Part shown: in pieces, positions 17,708 through 26,372 of the stretch
Position numbering within the stretch: the first letter of the stretch is position 1
Layout of the letters: each line of letters begins with the position of its first letter
Source of the DNA: Dethiobacter sp.
Lineage (GTDB): Bacteria; Bacillota; Dethiobacteria; Dethiobacterales; Dethiobacteraceae
Reading direction: 5' to 3'
Length of the DNA: 64,000 nucleotides
Assembly: GCA_020725465.1 (NCBI GenBank)
Contig: DYEY01000059.1
Location: 1-64,000, forward strand
Notes under the pieces: model-generated
The model's input: the letters and a program-made list of their open reading frames with translations, nothing else
The model's database searches: none
Told to the model about the DNA's origin: nothing
Made by a program: the position numbers and the translations under genes

Positions 17708-18469
17708 GTGGAGTACCAGGTCAGGTTGCCGGTGTTCGAGGGCCCTTTCGCCCTGCTTTTTCATTTGATTGAAAAGGCGGAGGTGGACATATACGATATA
17801 CCCCTGGCTGAGATTACCGCCCAATACCTGGAGCACCTGCAGGCCATGCGCGACCTGGACCTGGAGGTGGCCTCGGAATTCCTGGTGATGGCCGCCACCC
17901 TGCTGAAACTGAAGTCCAGGAAGCTCCTGCCCGCCGTATTTACGGCTGAAGCTGAAGAGGGGGAGGCGCTTTTCTCCATCGAATCCCAGGAGGAGCTGGT
18001 GCAGCGGCTGCTGGAATACCGGTATTTCCGCACTGTGGCCGAAGAGCTACGGAAGTGCGAACAGGCGCAAAAAAGGGTGTACCTGCGCCGGCTGGGCGGC
18101 GGGACAGCACTGGTGGTCAACCCGGAGGACGAGCTCTCCGCCGCCGGGGTGACGCTGCCGGCGCTGCTGCAGGCGTTCCGGCGCCTGCTGGCGGAACAGG
18201 AGCGCCAGCCGCAGGAGGTGGTTGCGGAGGAGATATCCGTGGACAAAAAGATGAGGGAGATTATGCGGCTGCTGGGCAGGAAGAACGAGGGCGTGGATTT
18301 CCTGTCGCTTTTCCCCGGCAGGGTGGCAGTACACGAAATTGTCGCCACTTTTTTTGCGCTGCTGGAGCTGGTCAGGCGGCGTAAAATCCTCCTCTGGCAG
18401 CCGGACCCGCTCGGCAGCCTGGTGATTATGCGCCGGGCAAAACAAGGGGAGGGGAGCAAATGGATCTGA
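17708..18469 (+). CDS. scpA: Segregation and condensation protein ScpA
   Basis: Kleisin subunit of the SMC-ScpAB condensin, 253 residues. The N-terminal block VRLPVFEGPFALLFHLIEK and the following DIYDIPLAEITAQYLEHL are family hallmarks; the acidic middle and the C-terminal winged helix are present. It starts at GTG 17708 behind AGAGGAAAGGGGG. It overlaps scpB by 10 nt, which fits stoichiometric synthesis. Confidence 0.95.
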   Translation: MEYQVRLPVFEGPFALLFHLIEKAEVDIYDIPLAEITAQYLEHLQAMRDLDLEVASEFLVMAATLLKLKSRKLLPAVFTAEAEEGEALFSIESQEELVQRLLEYRYFRTVAEELRKCEQAQKRVYLRRLGGGTALVVNPEDELSAAGVTLPALLQAFRRLLAEQERQPQEVVAEEISVDKKMREIMRLLGRKNEGVDFLSLFPGRVAVHEIVATFFALLELVRRRKILLWQPDPLGSLVIMRRAKQGEGSKWI

Positions 18470-18969
18470 AGCCGCTGGTGGAGGCGCTGCTGTTTGTAAC
18501 CGAGGAGCCGCTGGCTGCCGATAAAATCGCCGAAATAGCCGGGGCAGGGACAAAAGAGGTGCGACGGGTTATCAGCGAGCTGCAGGCGGAATACAGCCAG
18601 GCTGGCCGCGGCCTGCAGGTGCTGGAAATCGCCCGCGGGTTCCAGCTGGCCACCAAGGCGGAGATGGCGCCGGTGGTGGAAAAGCTGTTTAAAGGTGAGA
18701 ACAGTTACACCCTCTCCCAGGCCGCGCTGGAGACACTGGCTGTCATCGCCTACCGCCAGCCGGTGACCCGGCTGGACGTGGAAGCCATCCGCGGCGTTAA
18801 AGTGGACGGCGTACTGGAGACCCTGCAAAAGCGCCGCTTAATCCGCACGGTCGGGCGAAAAGCCGCGCCGGGCCGGCCCGTTCTCTACGGCACCACGCGC
18901 CAGTTTTTAAAATATTTCGGTTTGAAAGACCTGGACGAGCTGCCCCGGCCTGAACAGGGGAAGGAATAA
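18460..18969 (+). CDS. scpB: Segregation and condensation protein ScpB
   Basis: Winged-helix partner of ScpA, 169 residues. LVEALLFVTEEPLAADKIAE opens the first winged helix; LSQAALETLAVIAYRQPVTR and GRPVLYGTTRQFLKYFGL are conserved second-domain motifs. ATG 18460 lies within the end of scpA and has AGGGGAGGGGAG as its ribosome site. Confidence 0.95.
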   Translation: MDLKPLVEALLFVTEEPLAADKIAEIAGAGTKEVRRVISELQAEYSQAGRGLQVLEIARGFQLATKAEMAPVVEKLFKGENSYTLSQAALETLAVIAYRQPVTRLDVEAIRGVKVDGVLETLQKRRLIRTVGRKAAPGRPVLYGTTRQFLKYFGLKDLDELPRPEQGKE

Positions 18970-19028
18970 AAACAACGAATGTTTTTCCTGCTTTGGGAGA
19001 AGGTAAGAAAAAAGAGCGTGGTGGTTAA

Positions 19029-19706
19029 ATGGCGCTCTTATGGCAGCTTTCTCCCTTTTTTCTGGCCGTCTGGCTGCTCATACTGCTGGTGCCGGTGCGC
19101 ATAAATCTGTTTTTTCTTAGGGAAGATAAAGATGATCACCTGGTAATACGCATAAACACTTTTTTTTCCGCGGTGCGCATTCTGGTGGAAGTACCGCTCC
19201 TGAAACAGGAAACTCCCCTGGACGTGACCCTGGAGGCGGAGGTCAAAGCTGGCGGGGACGGGCTGGTGGAGGAAAAGAAAAAGAAGTTTACCGTTTTTGA
19301 CCTGAACCTGGAAAAATTGCAGTGGTTATTGTGGGTTTACCAAAACAACCGGCGCCTCGTTATGTATGCCATCCGCTTCATGACGCAGGCGCTAACGGTG
19401 GAACGGTTTCATTTCAGTTTCAGCGGCGGTCTGAACGACGCCGCGCTGACCGGGCTGCTTTTCGGTGCCGGCTGGACGGTGGCTGCCAATCTCCTAGCCC
19501 TGGCTCAGAAAAAAGTGCATTTCCGTGAGCGGCCCCAGGTGGATTTAAGGCCGGATTTCAGGCAGGCGCCGGGACAGTATACGCGTTTTGATACGGTGAT
19601 TTCCTGCCGGGTGGGCCATTTTTTGCTGGCCGGGCTTTTATTGATTGCGGCCATAATCAGAGGGGGTGAGAAAAGGCGATGGACGACCATCCTATCCAGG
19701 GATTAA
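19029..19706 (+). CDS. ytfI: DUF2953 (YtfI-like) membrane-associated protein
   Basis: Protein of 225 residues with an N-terminal hydrophobic helix (FFLAVWLLILLVPVRINLFF) and a second one near the C-terminus (GHFLLAGLLLIAAIIRGG). The DUF2953 assignment rests on this layout, the motif DLRPDFRQA near residue 175, and its overlap with ytfJ, the partner gene in B. subtilis. The function is unknown but sporulation-linked by context. It overlaps the next gene by 28 nt. Confidence 0.78.
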   Translation: MALLWQLSPFFLAVWLLILLVPVRINLFFLREDKDDHLVIRINTFFSAVRILVEVPLLKQETPLDVTLEAEVKAGGDGLVEEKKKKFTVFDLNLEKLQWLLWVYQNNRRLVMYAIRFMTQALTVERFHFSFSGGLNDAALTGLLFGAGWTVAANLLALAQKKVHFRERPQVDLRPDFRQAPGQYTRFDTVISCRVGHFLLAGLLLIAAIIRGGEKRRWTTILSRD

Positions 19707-20116
19707 TGAAAACCGCCATGGAAAACATCAAGGAAATGGTGGATGTGAATACCATCATCGGTGACCCGGTGGAAACTCCGGACGGTACGGTTATTATACC
19801 GATTTCCCGCGTATCGTTCGGTTTTGCCGCCGGCGGCAGTGAATTCGAACCGGCGGAGGAAAAGAAAGAACAGGGGCACCACGGCCGCGCCGAAAAGGCG
19901 GCATGCGGCCTGCCTTTCGGCGGTGGCAGCGGCGGCGGGGTCACGGTACAGCCGGTGGCTTTTCTGGTGGTAGGAGGCGGGCAGGTGCGCATGTTGCCTG
20001 TGGACCGCAACGCCATGTTCGACCGGCTGCTCGACATGGCGCCGCAGCTGATCAGCCAGCTCCAGGCCCTGTTTGGAAGCAGCAAAAACCAAAACACCGG
20101 CAACTATCAGATCTGA
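19679..20116 (+). CDS. ytfJ: GerW-family sporulation protein YtfJ
   Basis: Spore protein of 145 residues. It has the family opening HPIQGLMKTAMENIKEMVD, the strand TVIIPISRVSFGFAAGGSEF, a glycine-rich centre (GGGSGGGV) and PVAFLVV near residue 96. In B. subtilis and Streptomyces, YtfJ/GerW proteins are needed for normal spore germination or coat properties. It starts inside ytfI and ends 25 nt before a strong terminator, which closes the scpAB-ytfIJ transcription unit. Confidence 0.9.
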   Translation: MDDHPIQGLMKTAMENIKEMVDVNTIIGDPVETPDGTVIIPISRVSFGFAAGGSEFEPAEEKKEQGHHGRAEKAACGLPFGGGSGGGVTVQPVAFLVVGGGQVRMLPVDRNAMFDRLLDMAPQLISQLQALFGSSKNQNTGNYQI

Positions 20117-20140
20117 CCGCCTTTGCTTTCATAATAGGGG

Positions 20141-20174
20141 AGCCATGCGAATAGATATTAGCATGGCTTTTTTT
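20141..20174 (+). terminator. Strong intrinsic terminator after ytfJ
   Basis: Stem AGCCATGC (20141-20148) / GCATGGCT (20161-20168), 12-nt loop, followed by a seven-to-eight T tract. Confidence 0.88.
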
Positions 20175-20208
20175 GTTGCCTGCACAGTCAGGGCGGGGAG
20201 GGATATTC

Positions 20209-21348
20209 ATGCGCAGGCCGGCGGCGATGTTACTGGCTTTGGCCCTGGTGCTGTGGTGCGGGGCGGCACTGGCGCTGGAGCCGCCGAAAATAACGGCCCG
20301 CTCCGCGGTACTGCTGGACCGGGCCACCGGCAGGATTCTCTTTGGCAAAAATGCCCACGAGCAGCTGCCCATGGCCAGCACTACCAAGGTAATGACCGCG
20401 GTGCTGGCGCTGGAATCAGGCAAACTGCACCAGACCGTAAAGGTGAGCGAATACGCTGCGTCGGTGGGAGGTTCCGGTGTTGACCTGGAGCCGGGAGAAG
20501 AAAAAACGCTGGAAGAGCTGGTTTACGCTCTTATCCTGCGCTCCGGCAACGATGCCGCCACTGCCATCGCCGAGCACCTGGCCGGTTCGGTGGAAAAGTT
20601 TGCCGAAAAAATGACAAGGAGGGCGCGCGAGCTGGGGGCGACCCGGACAAATTTTAAAAACCCGCACGGGCTGCATCATGAAGACCACTACACCACCGCC
20701 TACGACCTGGCGGTCATTACCGCCCACGCCTGCAGCCTGCCCAAGTTCCGTGAAATATGTGCCACGCCGGAGATAAAGATTTCCTGGCCGGGGCGTCCCT
20801 ACCACCGCCTGCTGCGCAACCAGAACAGGCTGCTCACCATGTATAAAGGGGCGGACGGTGTAAAGACCGGGTGGACCACACCGGCGGGCCGCTGTTTCGT
20901 CGGCTCGGTGACCAGGGAGGGATGGCAGCTGGTGAGCGTGGTTTTGAACGCCCCGCAAATGTGGGAAGACACCATTGAATTGTTCGACTTCGGATACACC
21001 CACTACCGCTGGCACACGGTGCTGGCCGCGGGGCAACCGGTGCTGACGGCGGAAGTGAGCAATGGCAAGGCCAGCCGGGTGCCGCTGGTAGCGGGACGCG
21101 ACGTGGGACTGCCCCTGAAGGAAAACGAAGCGGAAGTGCTACGTTTTGAGTTTGCGGTGAATGAACCGCTTCCGGCTCCGCTTGAAAAAGGGCGCGAGGC
21201 AGGCAAAGTCCATATCTATTTCGGCGAGCAGCTGGTGGAGAGCGCGCCTTTGCTGATTGGCGAAGCGGTGGAGAGCCGGGGTGTGGGACGGCTGATCCTT
21301 GACTTTTTCAGGCGCCTGCGCCGGGCGGAAACAGCGCTAAATCCCTGA
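20209..21348 (+). CDS. dacB: Sporulation D,D-carboxypeptidase (DacB-like)
   Basis: Second S11 penicillin-binding carboxypeptidase in the window, 379 residues. The signal peptide is MRRPAAMLLALALVLWCGAA. Active-site motifs are STTK, SGN and KTGWT. It begins at ATG 20209 behind GGGGAGGG. Location directly before spmA-spmB is the B. subtilis dacB arrangement, where DacB regulates cross-linking of the spore cortex. It differs from the dacF product in its shorter C-terminal region. The dacB name is by context; biochemically any DacF/DacB-type enzyme would look alike. Confidence 0.88.
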   Translation: MRRPAAMLLALALVLWCGAALALEPPKITARSAVLLDRATGRILFGKNAHEQLPMASTTKVMTAVLALESGKLHQTVKVSEYAASVGGSGVDLEPGEEKTLEELVYALILRSGNDAATAIAEHLAGSVEKFAEKMTRRARELGATRTNFKNPHGLHHEDHYTTAYDLAVITAHACSLPKFREICATPEIKISWPGRPYHRLLRNQNRLLTMYKGADGVKTGWTTPAGRCFVGSVTREGWQLVSVVLNAPQMWEDTIELFDFGYTHYRWHTVLAAGQPVLTAEVSNGKASRVPLVAGRDVGLPLKENEAEVLRFEFAVNEPLPAPLEKGREAGKVHIYFGEQLVESAPLLIGEAVESRGVGRLILDFFRRLRRAETALNP

Positions 21349-21364
21349 ACGGGCGGTGGCTGGC

Positions 21365-21949
21365 TTGGTTAACCTGATCTGGTTTGGCATGATTTTTTCC
21401 GGCCTGGTAGTGGCGGCGCTGACCGGCAGGGTGGATGCTGTCACCGGGGCCGTTTTTTCTTCTGCTGAGAAAGCGGTGGGGATTGCCTTCTCCCTGGTCA
21501 GTGTCATGACTTTCTGGCTTGGCATGATGAAACTTATCGAGAAAAGCGGTATGATCCGGTGGTTTGTCTGTATATTGCGGCCCCTGGCCAACCTGCTGTT
21601 TCCCCGGGTACCCAAAAACCACCCCGCCATGCATGCCATCCTGATGAACATGAGCGCCAACCTGCTTGGCATGGGCAATGCCGCCACCCCTTTCGGTCTG
21701 AAGGCGATGCAGGAGCTGCAGACTTTAAACGGGAACCGGACGGTAGCCAGTGATGAGATGTGCACGTTTCTGGCTGTGAACACCTCCAGCCTGACCCTGG
21801 TGCCCACCACGGTGGTGGCGCTCAGGGCGGCCACCGGTTCACTTAACCCCACCGAAATTGTGGGAACCACCGTCCTGGCCACTCTGGTCGCCGCCGTGGT
21901 AGCCGTAACAGCGGACCGGATACTGCGCCGTTTCTCGTACAGAAGGTAA
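21365..21949 (+). CDS. spmA: Spore maturation protein A
   Basis: Membrane protein of 194 residues of the nucleoside-recognition (Gate) domain family. Conserved segments are MVNLIWFGMI, FSLVSVMTFWLGMMKLIEKSG (in part), NMSANLLGMGNAATPFGLKA and FLAVNTSSLTLVPTT. TTG 21365 (MVNLIW) matches the usual N-terminus; GTG 21356 is in frame. SpmA and SpmB affect spore core dehydration in Bacillus. It is downstream of dacB and 13 nt before spmB. Confidence 0.92.
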   Translation: MVNLIWFGMIFSGLVVAALTGRVDAVTGAVFSSAEKAVGIAFSLVSVMTFWLGMMKLIEKSGMIRWFVCILRPLANLLFPRVPKNHPAMHAILMNMSANLLGMGNAATPFGLKAMQELQTLNGNRTVASDEMCTFLAVNTSSLTLVPTTVVALRAATGSLNPTEIVGTTVLATLVAAVVAVTADRILRRFSYRR

Positions 21950-21962
21950 GGAGGTTCAGAAA

Positions 21963-22499
21963 ATGCTGCAGGCCATAATTAGTACCATGGCCGCTTGGGT
22001 TATACCGGTTTTCATTTTCGTAACCCTGGTTTATGCTTTTGCCAAAAAGGTGGATGTGTTTGACACCTTTGTGGAAGGCGCCCAGGAGGGGTTCAGCACT
22101 TCTGTCAGGCTCATCCCGTTCCTGGTGGGTATGCTGGTGGCCATAGGCGTGCTGAGGGCTTCGGGCGCCCTTGACCTGTTAATAGCAGCGGCAACGCCGT
22201 TACTGACCCGCCTCAACGTACCGGGTGAAGTGGTGCCGCTGGCCATATTGCGGCCCATCTCCGGCAGCGCTGCACTGGGCATAACCGCGGAGATTCTCCA
22301 TTCCAGGGGACCCGACTCGCTGCTTGGCCGTATCGCCTCCACCATGCAGGGCAGCACCGACACCACTCTTTTTGTGCTGACAGTATATTTTGGTTCGGTA
22401 GGTATCAGGCACACCCGCCACGCCCTGGCCGCCGGGCTGCTGGCGGATCTGGCCGGCATGCTGGCAGCCGTCACCATCTGTAACATGGTGTTCGGTTGA
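21963..22499 (+). CDS. spmB: Spore maturation protein B
   Basis: Partner of SpmA, 178 residues with about five helices. Family segments include FVEGAQEGFSTSVRLIPFLV, PISGSAALGI and MQGSTDTTLFVLTVYFGSVG. A consensus AAGGAGG ribosome site precedes ATG 21963. In related genomes the next gene is rluB; here about 2.8 kb with three genes and one small ORF intervene. Confidence 0.93.
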   Translation: MLQAIISTMAAWVIPVFIFVTLVYAFAKKVDVFDTFVEGAQEGFSTSVRLIPFLVGMLVAIGVLRASGALDLLIAAATPLLTRLNVPGEVVPLAILRPISGSAALGITAEILHSRGPDSLLGRIASTMQGSTDTTLFVLTVYFGSVGIRHTRHALAAGLLADLAGMLAAVTICNMVFG

Positions 22500-22573
22500 G
22501 GTAAAAAGGGTAACAGTACCAGGGGCCGCGTAATAACATATAGCACTATAGGCAACTTTAAGGGGGGCGGCCG

Positions 22574-23839
22574 GTGGAGGGAGTGGTGGTTATCGGCGGC
22601 GGCTGGGCGGGGTGTGCCGCGGCCCTGGCTGCGGTTCGCCGCGGCGTGCCGGTCACCTTGCTGGAGCGGTCCGACATGCTGCTTGGTACCGGCCTGGTAG
22701 GCGGCATTTACCGCAACAACGGCCGCCTGACCGCACAGCTGGAGGCGGAGGCGTTGGGGTGCGGCCACCTGTTCCGGGGTATGGACCGGGTGGCCCGGCA
22801 CCACGGCGTGGAATTTCCCGGGCACTGCCACGCTTCCCTTTACGATGTCTCCGTGGTGGAGCCGGTAATAAGGGAGATGCTGCTGGCGGAGGGCGTAAAT
22901 ATTCGCTTTCAGACCCGCGTGGTGGAGGTAATAATGGCAGACGATCGTTTGACGGCAGTGGTGCCGGAGCACGGGGAGACGGTTCCTGCCTCTGTCTTCG
23001 TGGAAGCCACCGGTACCGCCGGCGGCAGGCAAAACTGCGGGCGCTTCGGCAACGGCTGTGTCCTGTGCGCCCTGCGCTGCCCCGCTTTCGGCCCCCGGGT
23101 CAGCGTGGCGGCCAAGGCGGGCGTTATGGAGCTGATGGGCGTGCGGGGCGATGACCGTCCCGGCTCCATGAGCGGTTCCTGCAAGCTGAACAAGGATTCG
23201 CTTTCGGCTGAGTTGAGGGAAGAGCTGGAGGCAAAGGGGGTGGCGGTGGTGCCGCTGCCGCCTGAGCTGCGCCAGTACAACCTGGATAACAAGGCGTGCC
23301 AGCAGTACAACCTCCCTGCCTACCGGGAAAACCTGGTCCTGCTGGACACCGGCCACGCCAAGCTGATGGCTGCTTATTTTCCCCTGCACCTGCTGCGCCG
23401 GGTGCCGGGGCTGGAGCGGGTGCGTTTTGAAGACCCTTACGCCGGCGGGGTGGGTAACTCCATCCGCTACACCGCCGTTACGCCCCGGGACAACCGGCTG
23501 AAGGTGGAGGGTCTGGAAAACCTGTACTGTGCCGGTGAGAAGGCGGGGTTTATCGTGGGACACACCGAGGCGGTGGTGACCGGCTCACTGGCCGGTTACA
23601 ACGCCGCGGTACAGGCCATGGGCGGCACTCCCCTGGAGCTTCCCGTCACCCTGGCCTGCGGCGACCTTATCGCCTACGCCCGCGCCGCCCGGGGTCCGGC
23701 CACGGAGCGGGTGAGGCGGATCACCTTCTCCGGCGCCGACTACTTCCAGCGCATGCGGGAAAAACAACTCTATACCACCGACTGTGATGAGGTTTTCCGC
23801 CGCGTCGGAAAAGCCGGGCTGTTGGGGGTATTCGCCTGA
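22574..23839 (+). CDS. FAD-dependent oxidoreductase of unknown function with Cys cluster
   Basis: Flavoprotein of 421 residues. The N-terminal dinucleotide fold is VVIGGGWAGCAAALAAVRRG. The C-terminal FAD motif LYCAGEKAGFIVGHTEAVVTG recalls the GidA/TrmFO superfamily. An unusual cysteine group, CGRFGNGCVLCALRC, lies at about residues 155-170 and could bind Fe-S or act in thiol chemistry. It is not TrmFO: the characteristic TrmFO cysteine regions are missing. It starts at GTG 22574 after AGGGGGGCGG. It is first of the insert between spmB and rluB; the substrate is unknown. Confidence 0.7.
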   Translation: MEGVVVIGGGWAGCAAALAAVRRGVPVTLLERSDMLLGTGLVGGIYRNNGRLTAQLEAEALGCGHLFRGMDRVARHHGVEFPGHCHASLYDVSVVEPVIREMLLAEGVNIRFQTRVVEVIMADDRLTAVVPEHGETVPASVFVEATGTAGGRQNCGRFGNGCVLCALRCPAFGPRVSVAAKAGVMELMGVRGDDRPGSMSGSCKLNKDSLSAELREELEAKGVAVVPLPPELRQYNLDNKACQQYNLPAYRENLVLLDTGHAKLMAAYFPLHLLRRVPGLERVRFEDPYAGGVGNSIRYTAVTPRDNRLKVEGLENLYCAGEKAGFIVGHTEAVVTGSLAGYNAAVQAMGGTPLELPVTLACGDLIAYARAARGPATERVRRITFSGADYFQRMREKQLYTTDCDEVFRRVGKAGLLGVFA

Positions 23840-23964
23840 CACCGAAATCAGATGCCTGGCCCTACGCCACAGACAGTCGGGAATTTTAAGATTATTTTTG
23901 GCGGGAAGGAATTGGGCGGAAATGCTTGAATTAAAACCGCAGATGCTCTGCGGGGGTACGAGAT

Positions 23965-24075
23965 ATGGAGCTGCCAAAGACCAAAGCTGTAAAAGAGGAA
24001 CTGCTGGCTAAGATGGTGCGGGAATTTCTCACTGACTTTCCTGACCGGCTGATGACCGCCGGTGAAGGGCAATAG
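23965..24075 (+). CDS. Possible small protein, 36 residues
   Basis: ATG 23965 to TAG 24075, preceded by GGGGG at 23952-23956. It encodes a charged, helix-prone peptide beginning MELPKTKAVKEELLAKMV and ending TAGEGQ. It sits in the 251-nt gap between the FAD protein and the TauE-like permease and ends 15 nt before the latter. No family is recognised. It could be a real leader or small protein, or chance. Confidence 0.35.
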   Translation: MELPKTKAVKEELLAKMVREFLTDFPDRLMTAGEGQ

Positions 24076-24090
24076 CTCCGGGAGCGACGG

Positions 24091-24831
24091 ATGGACTTGG
24101 TATTTGCGCTTTTTGCGTTGGTGGTGTTGGCGGCCCATACCGCGGAGACAGTAACCGGGTTCGGCGGCACGGTGATAGCAGTGGCCCTGGGCGCGCAGCT
24201 TTTGCCCCTTGATTTCCTGCTGCCAGTGTTGGTACCGGTCAATGGACTGCTTAGCTTTTATATCGTAGCCAGGCACCACCGGTACGTGGACAGGAAAATG
24301 CTTTTTAGCCGTATCCTTCCTTTCATGGCTGTAGGTCTGGCTGCCGGCATAAATGTCTTTAACTTTGTGCACGGGTATAAGCTCAAACCTTTTTTCGGAT
24401 TGTTTGTGGTAATAATTTCCGTTTATGAACTGTACCGTCTGTCTCGCCGCGACAAAGCAACGAACAGGCCACTTTCTCACCGCCAGGCCGCGCTTTGGCT
24501 GCTCCCCGCCGGTTTTATCCACGGCATCTATGCTTCCGGCGGACCGTTGGTGGTCTGGTTTGCAGGCAGAGCCCTTGCAGACAAGAAAAATTTCCGCAGC
24601 ACCCTGTCCGCTCTCTGGTTACTGTTAACCTCGGTATTGTTAATTAATTACACCCTGACCGGCAGGGTCAGTGCGGCAACACTGCGGTCCAGTGTACTGC
24701 TGCTGCCGGCCCTGGTAATGGGTGCGGCCGCGGGCGAGTGGCTGCACAGCCGGGTTGATGCCAGGAAGTTTAAGTACTTTGTTTACGGTTTGCTGCTGGT
24801 GGCGGGCATATCACTTATGATTACAGTCTGA
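24091..24831 (+). CDS. TauE/SafE-family membrane permease
   Basis: Membrane protein of 246 residues with about seven hydrophobic helices and the two half-repeat signatures of the family: ETVTGFGGTVIAVALG at residues 19-34 and FIHGIYASGGPLVVWFAG near residue 146. Members export or import sulfite, thiosulfate, organosulfonates or other anions. The substrate cannot be read from the sequence. It lies between a Cys-rich FAD protein and a hotdog enzyme with which it may or may not be functionally linked. Confidence 0.85.
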   Translation: MDLVFALFALVVLAAHTAETVTGFGGTVIAVALGAQLLPLDFLLPVLVPVNGLLSFYIVARHHRYVDRKMLFSRILPFMAVGLAAGINVFNFVHGYKLKPFFGLFVVIISVYELYRLSRRDKATNRPLSHRQAALWLLPAGFIHGIYASGGPLVVWFAGRALADKKNFRSTLSALWLLLTSVLLINYTLTGRVSAATLRSSVLLLPALVMGAAAGEWLHSRVDARKFKYFVYGLLLVAGISLMITV

Positions 24832-24874
24832 AGGTCTAAGGGAAAGGGTGATTACATGAAAGGAGATATGAGGC

Positions 24875-25276
24875 ATGGATTATACCGGTTTAATCAGGAT
24901 CCGTATCAGCGCCCACGACGCCCATTACGCCGGGGGGTTGGTGGATGGGGCAAAGATGCTTAACCTGTTCGGCGACGTGGCCACGGAACTTTTAATCCGC
25001 CACGACGGGGACGAAGGGCTGTTTGTGGCTTATGACAGCGTGGAATTTCTGAAACCGGTTTTTGCTGGCGACTACATAGAGGCCACCGGCCGCATCACGG
25101 CGGTGGGCCGGACTTCGCGCCGCATGGAGTTTGAGGCGCGCAAGGTGATCAGCCCGGCGGGCATACCGGGACAACCTTCCGCTGCCGACGTGCTCCCGGA
25201 GCCGGAGGTGGTCTGCCGCGCCACCGGCACCTGCGTGGTACCCGCCGCTTGCCAGCGCAAAGGGAAAAGCGTTTAA
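24875..25276 (+). CDS. Hotdog-fold protein resembling 3-aminobutyryl-CoA ammonia-lyase
   Basis: Single hotdog domain of 133 residues. The blocks [36 protein letters not shown] and [17 protein letters not shown] resemble Kal, the 3-aminobutyryl-CoA ammonia-lyase of lysine fermentation. A generic acyl-CoA thioesterase is the alternative. ATG 24875 follows AAAGGAGATATGAG. No other lysine fermentation gene (kamA, kamDE, kdd, kce) lies in the window, so this would be an orphan copy. The proline-rich segment near residues 95-110 is unusual for the family. Confidence 0.62.
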   Translation: MDYTGLIRIRISAHDAHYAGGLVDGAKMLNLFGDVATELLIRHDGDEGLFVAYDSVEFLKPVFAGDYIEATGRITAVGRTSRRMEFEARKVISPAGIPGQPSAADVLPEPEVVCRATGTCVVPAACQRKGKSV

Positions 25277-25329
25277 TCCCGGCGGTTTTCAGGTAGACTG
25301 GAAACAGAACAGGCGGGAGGTATCCGGTT

Positions 25330-26067
25330 TTGAGGCTGCACAAGTTTCTTGCAGCGGCGGGCGTCGCTTCCAGGCGCGCCGCCGAAAAGATGATCAGGCA
25401 GGGGCGGGTCAAGGTCAACGGTGAGACGGTGACCGGCATGGGGGTGGCCATAGACCCGGCCGCCGACCAGGTGCTGGTAGACGGCAAAAAGGTGGCGCTG
25501 CCGGCGCCGGACCGGGAGTATATTCTCCTGTACAAGCCAGCCGGCTTTGTCACCACCATGTCAGACCCGTACGGGCGGCCCACGGTGCGCGATCTGGTGA
25601 GGGACGCCGGCGTGCGCGTTTTTCCGGTGGGCCGGCTGGACATGGATACCAGCGGCCTGCTGCTTCTGACCAACGACGGAGAGCTGGCCAACCGCCTGGC
25701 TCATCCTTCTTACGGCGTGGAGAAGGAATACCTGGCGCGGGTAAAGGGGCTCCCTTCACCGGACGTTTTAAAAAGGCTGGAGGGGGGAGTGGAGCTGGAG
25801 GACGGGCGGACAGCGCCGGCCCGGGTGCGCCTGGTAAAAGGCGGCCGGCAAAACAGTGTTCTTTCCCTCACCATCCACGAAGGGCGCAACCGCCAGGTGC
25901 GGCGGATGCTCAAGGCGGTGGGCCACCCGGTAACGGCTTTAAAGAGGGTGCGCTACGGCCCGCTGACCCTCTCCGGGCTGGCGGAAGGGGAGTGGCGGCG
26001 GCTTAGCCGGGACGAGGTGGCGGAGCTGTCACGGCCTGCCGGCGGAGACGACGGACGAAAGCGGTAA
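25330..26067 (+). CDS. rluB: 23S rRNA pseudouridine synthase, RluB/RsuA family
   Basis: RNA-modifying enzyme of 245 residues. The S4 domain (about 1-60) opens MRLHKFLAAAGVASRRAAE; the catalytic loop is GRLDMDTSGLLLLTNDG with the nucleophile Asp; HEGRNRQVRRML is the C-terminal RNA-binding motif. It starts at TTG 25330 behind GCGGGAGG. Genomic context near scpAB-dacB-spmAB is the normal place of rluB in Firmicutes and supports RluB over RsuA or RluF. Confidence 0.92.
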   Translation: MRLHKFLAAAGVASRRAAEKMIRQGRVKVNGETVTGMGVAIDPAADQVLVDGKKVALPAPDREYILLYKPAGFVTTMSDPYGRPTVRDLVRDAGVRVFPVGRLDMDTSGLLLLTNDGELANRLAHPSYGVEKEYLARVKGLPSPDVLKRLEGGVELEDGRTAPARVRLVKGGRQNSVLSLTIHEGRNRQVRRMLKAVGHPVTALKRVRYGPLTLSGLAEGEWRRLSRDEVAELSRPAGGDDGRKR

Positions 26068-26069
26068 TA

Positions 26070-26098
26070 TTGCTTTTTTTAGGCGTGTCTGGTAAAAT
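26070..26098 (+). promoter_or_regulatory. Promoter of the btuF riboswitch transcript
   Basis: TTGCTT (26070-26075), 17-nt spacer and TAAAAT (26093-26098) preceded by TG (extended -10). It would start transcription about 10 nt before the cobalamin aptamer. Confidence 0.55.
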
Positions 26099-26109
26099 GT
26101 AAACAGTTT

Positions 26110-26360
26110 CATACAAGGTACGGGTGCCCAGTAAGGGGTAAAAGGGAATCAGGTGTAAAGCCTGAGCGGTCCCGCCACTGTAACCGGGAATTGAGCCGTC
26201 AGAGAAGCCACTCCTCCGGGGGGAAGGCCGCGGCGAGATGATGACCGGGAGCCAGGAAACCTGCCCGTGGCTTTATGTGCTTTGCCCTCGAGTGAAGGGA
26301 ATGTGCGTGTTATGTACTTTCTCGGGCTCCGGGCGCGGGATTTTTTATTTTTCCTGAAGC
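26110..26360 (+). promoter_or_regulatory. Cobalamin riboswitch upstream of the B12 importer
   Basis: The B12 box GAGCCAGGAAACCTGCC lies at 26249-26265, and the upstream conserved core CCCGCCACTGTAACCGGG at about 26170-26187. The intervening arms are GC-rich and self-complementary. Downstream, GCCCTCGAG (26284-26292) can pair with CTCGGGC (26331-26337), followed by a GC-rich stretch and a T-rich run (26341-26352). This fits a transcription-terminating expression platform ahead of btuF. When coenzyme B12 is bound, importer expression should fall. The region is the whole 305-nt gap between rluB and btuF. Confidence 0.9.
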
Positions 26361-26372
26361 GGAGGGAAAAAA

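Noticed and set aside
22031-23563. 510-codon minus-strand open frame opposite spmB and the FAD protein
   Set aside because: Same antisense composition, no ribosome site, no family motif.
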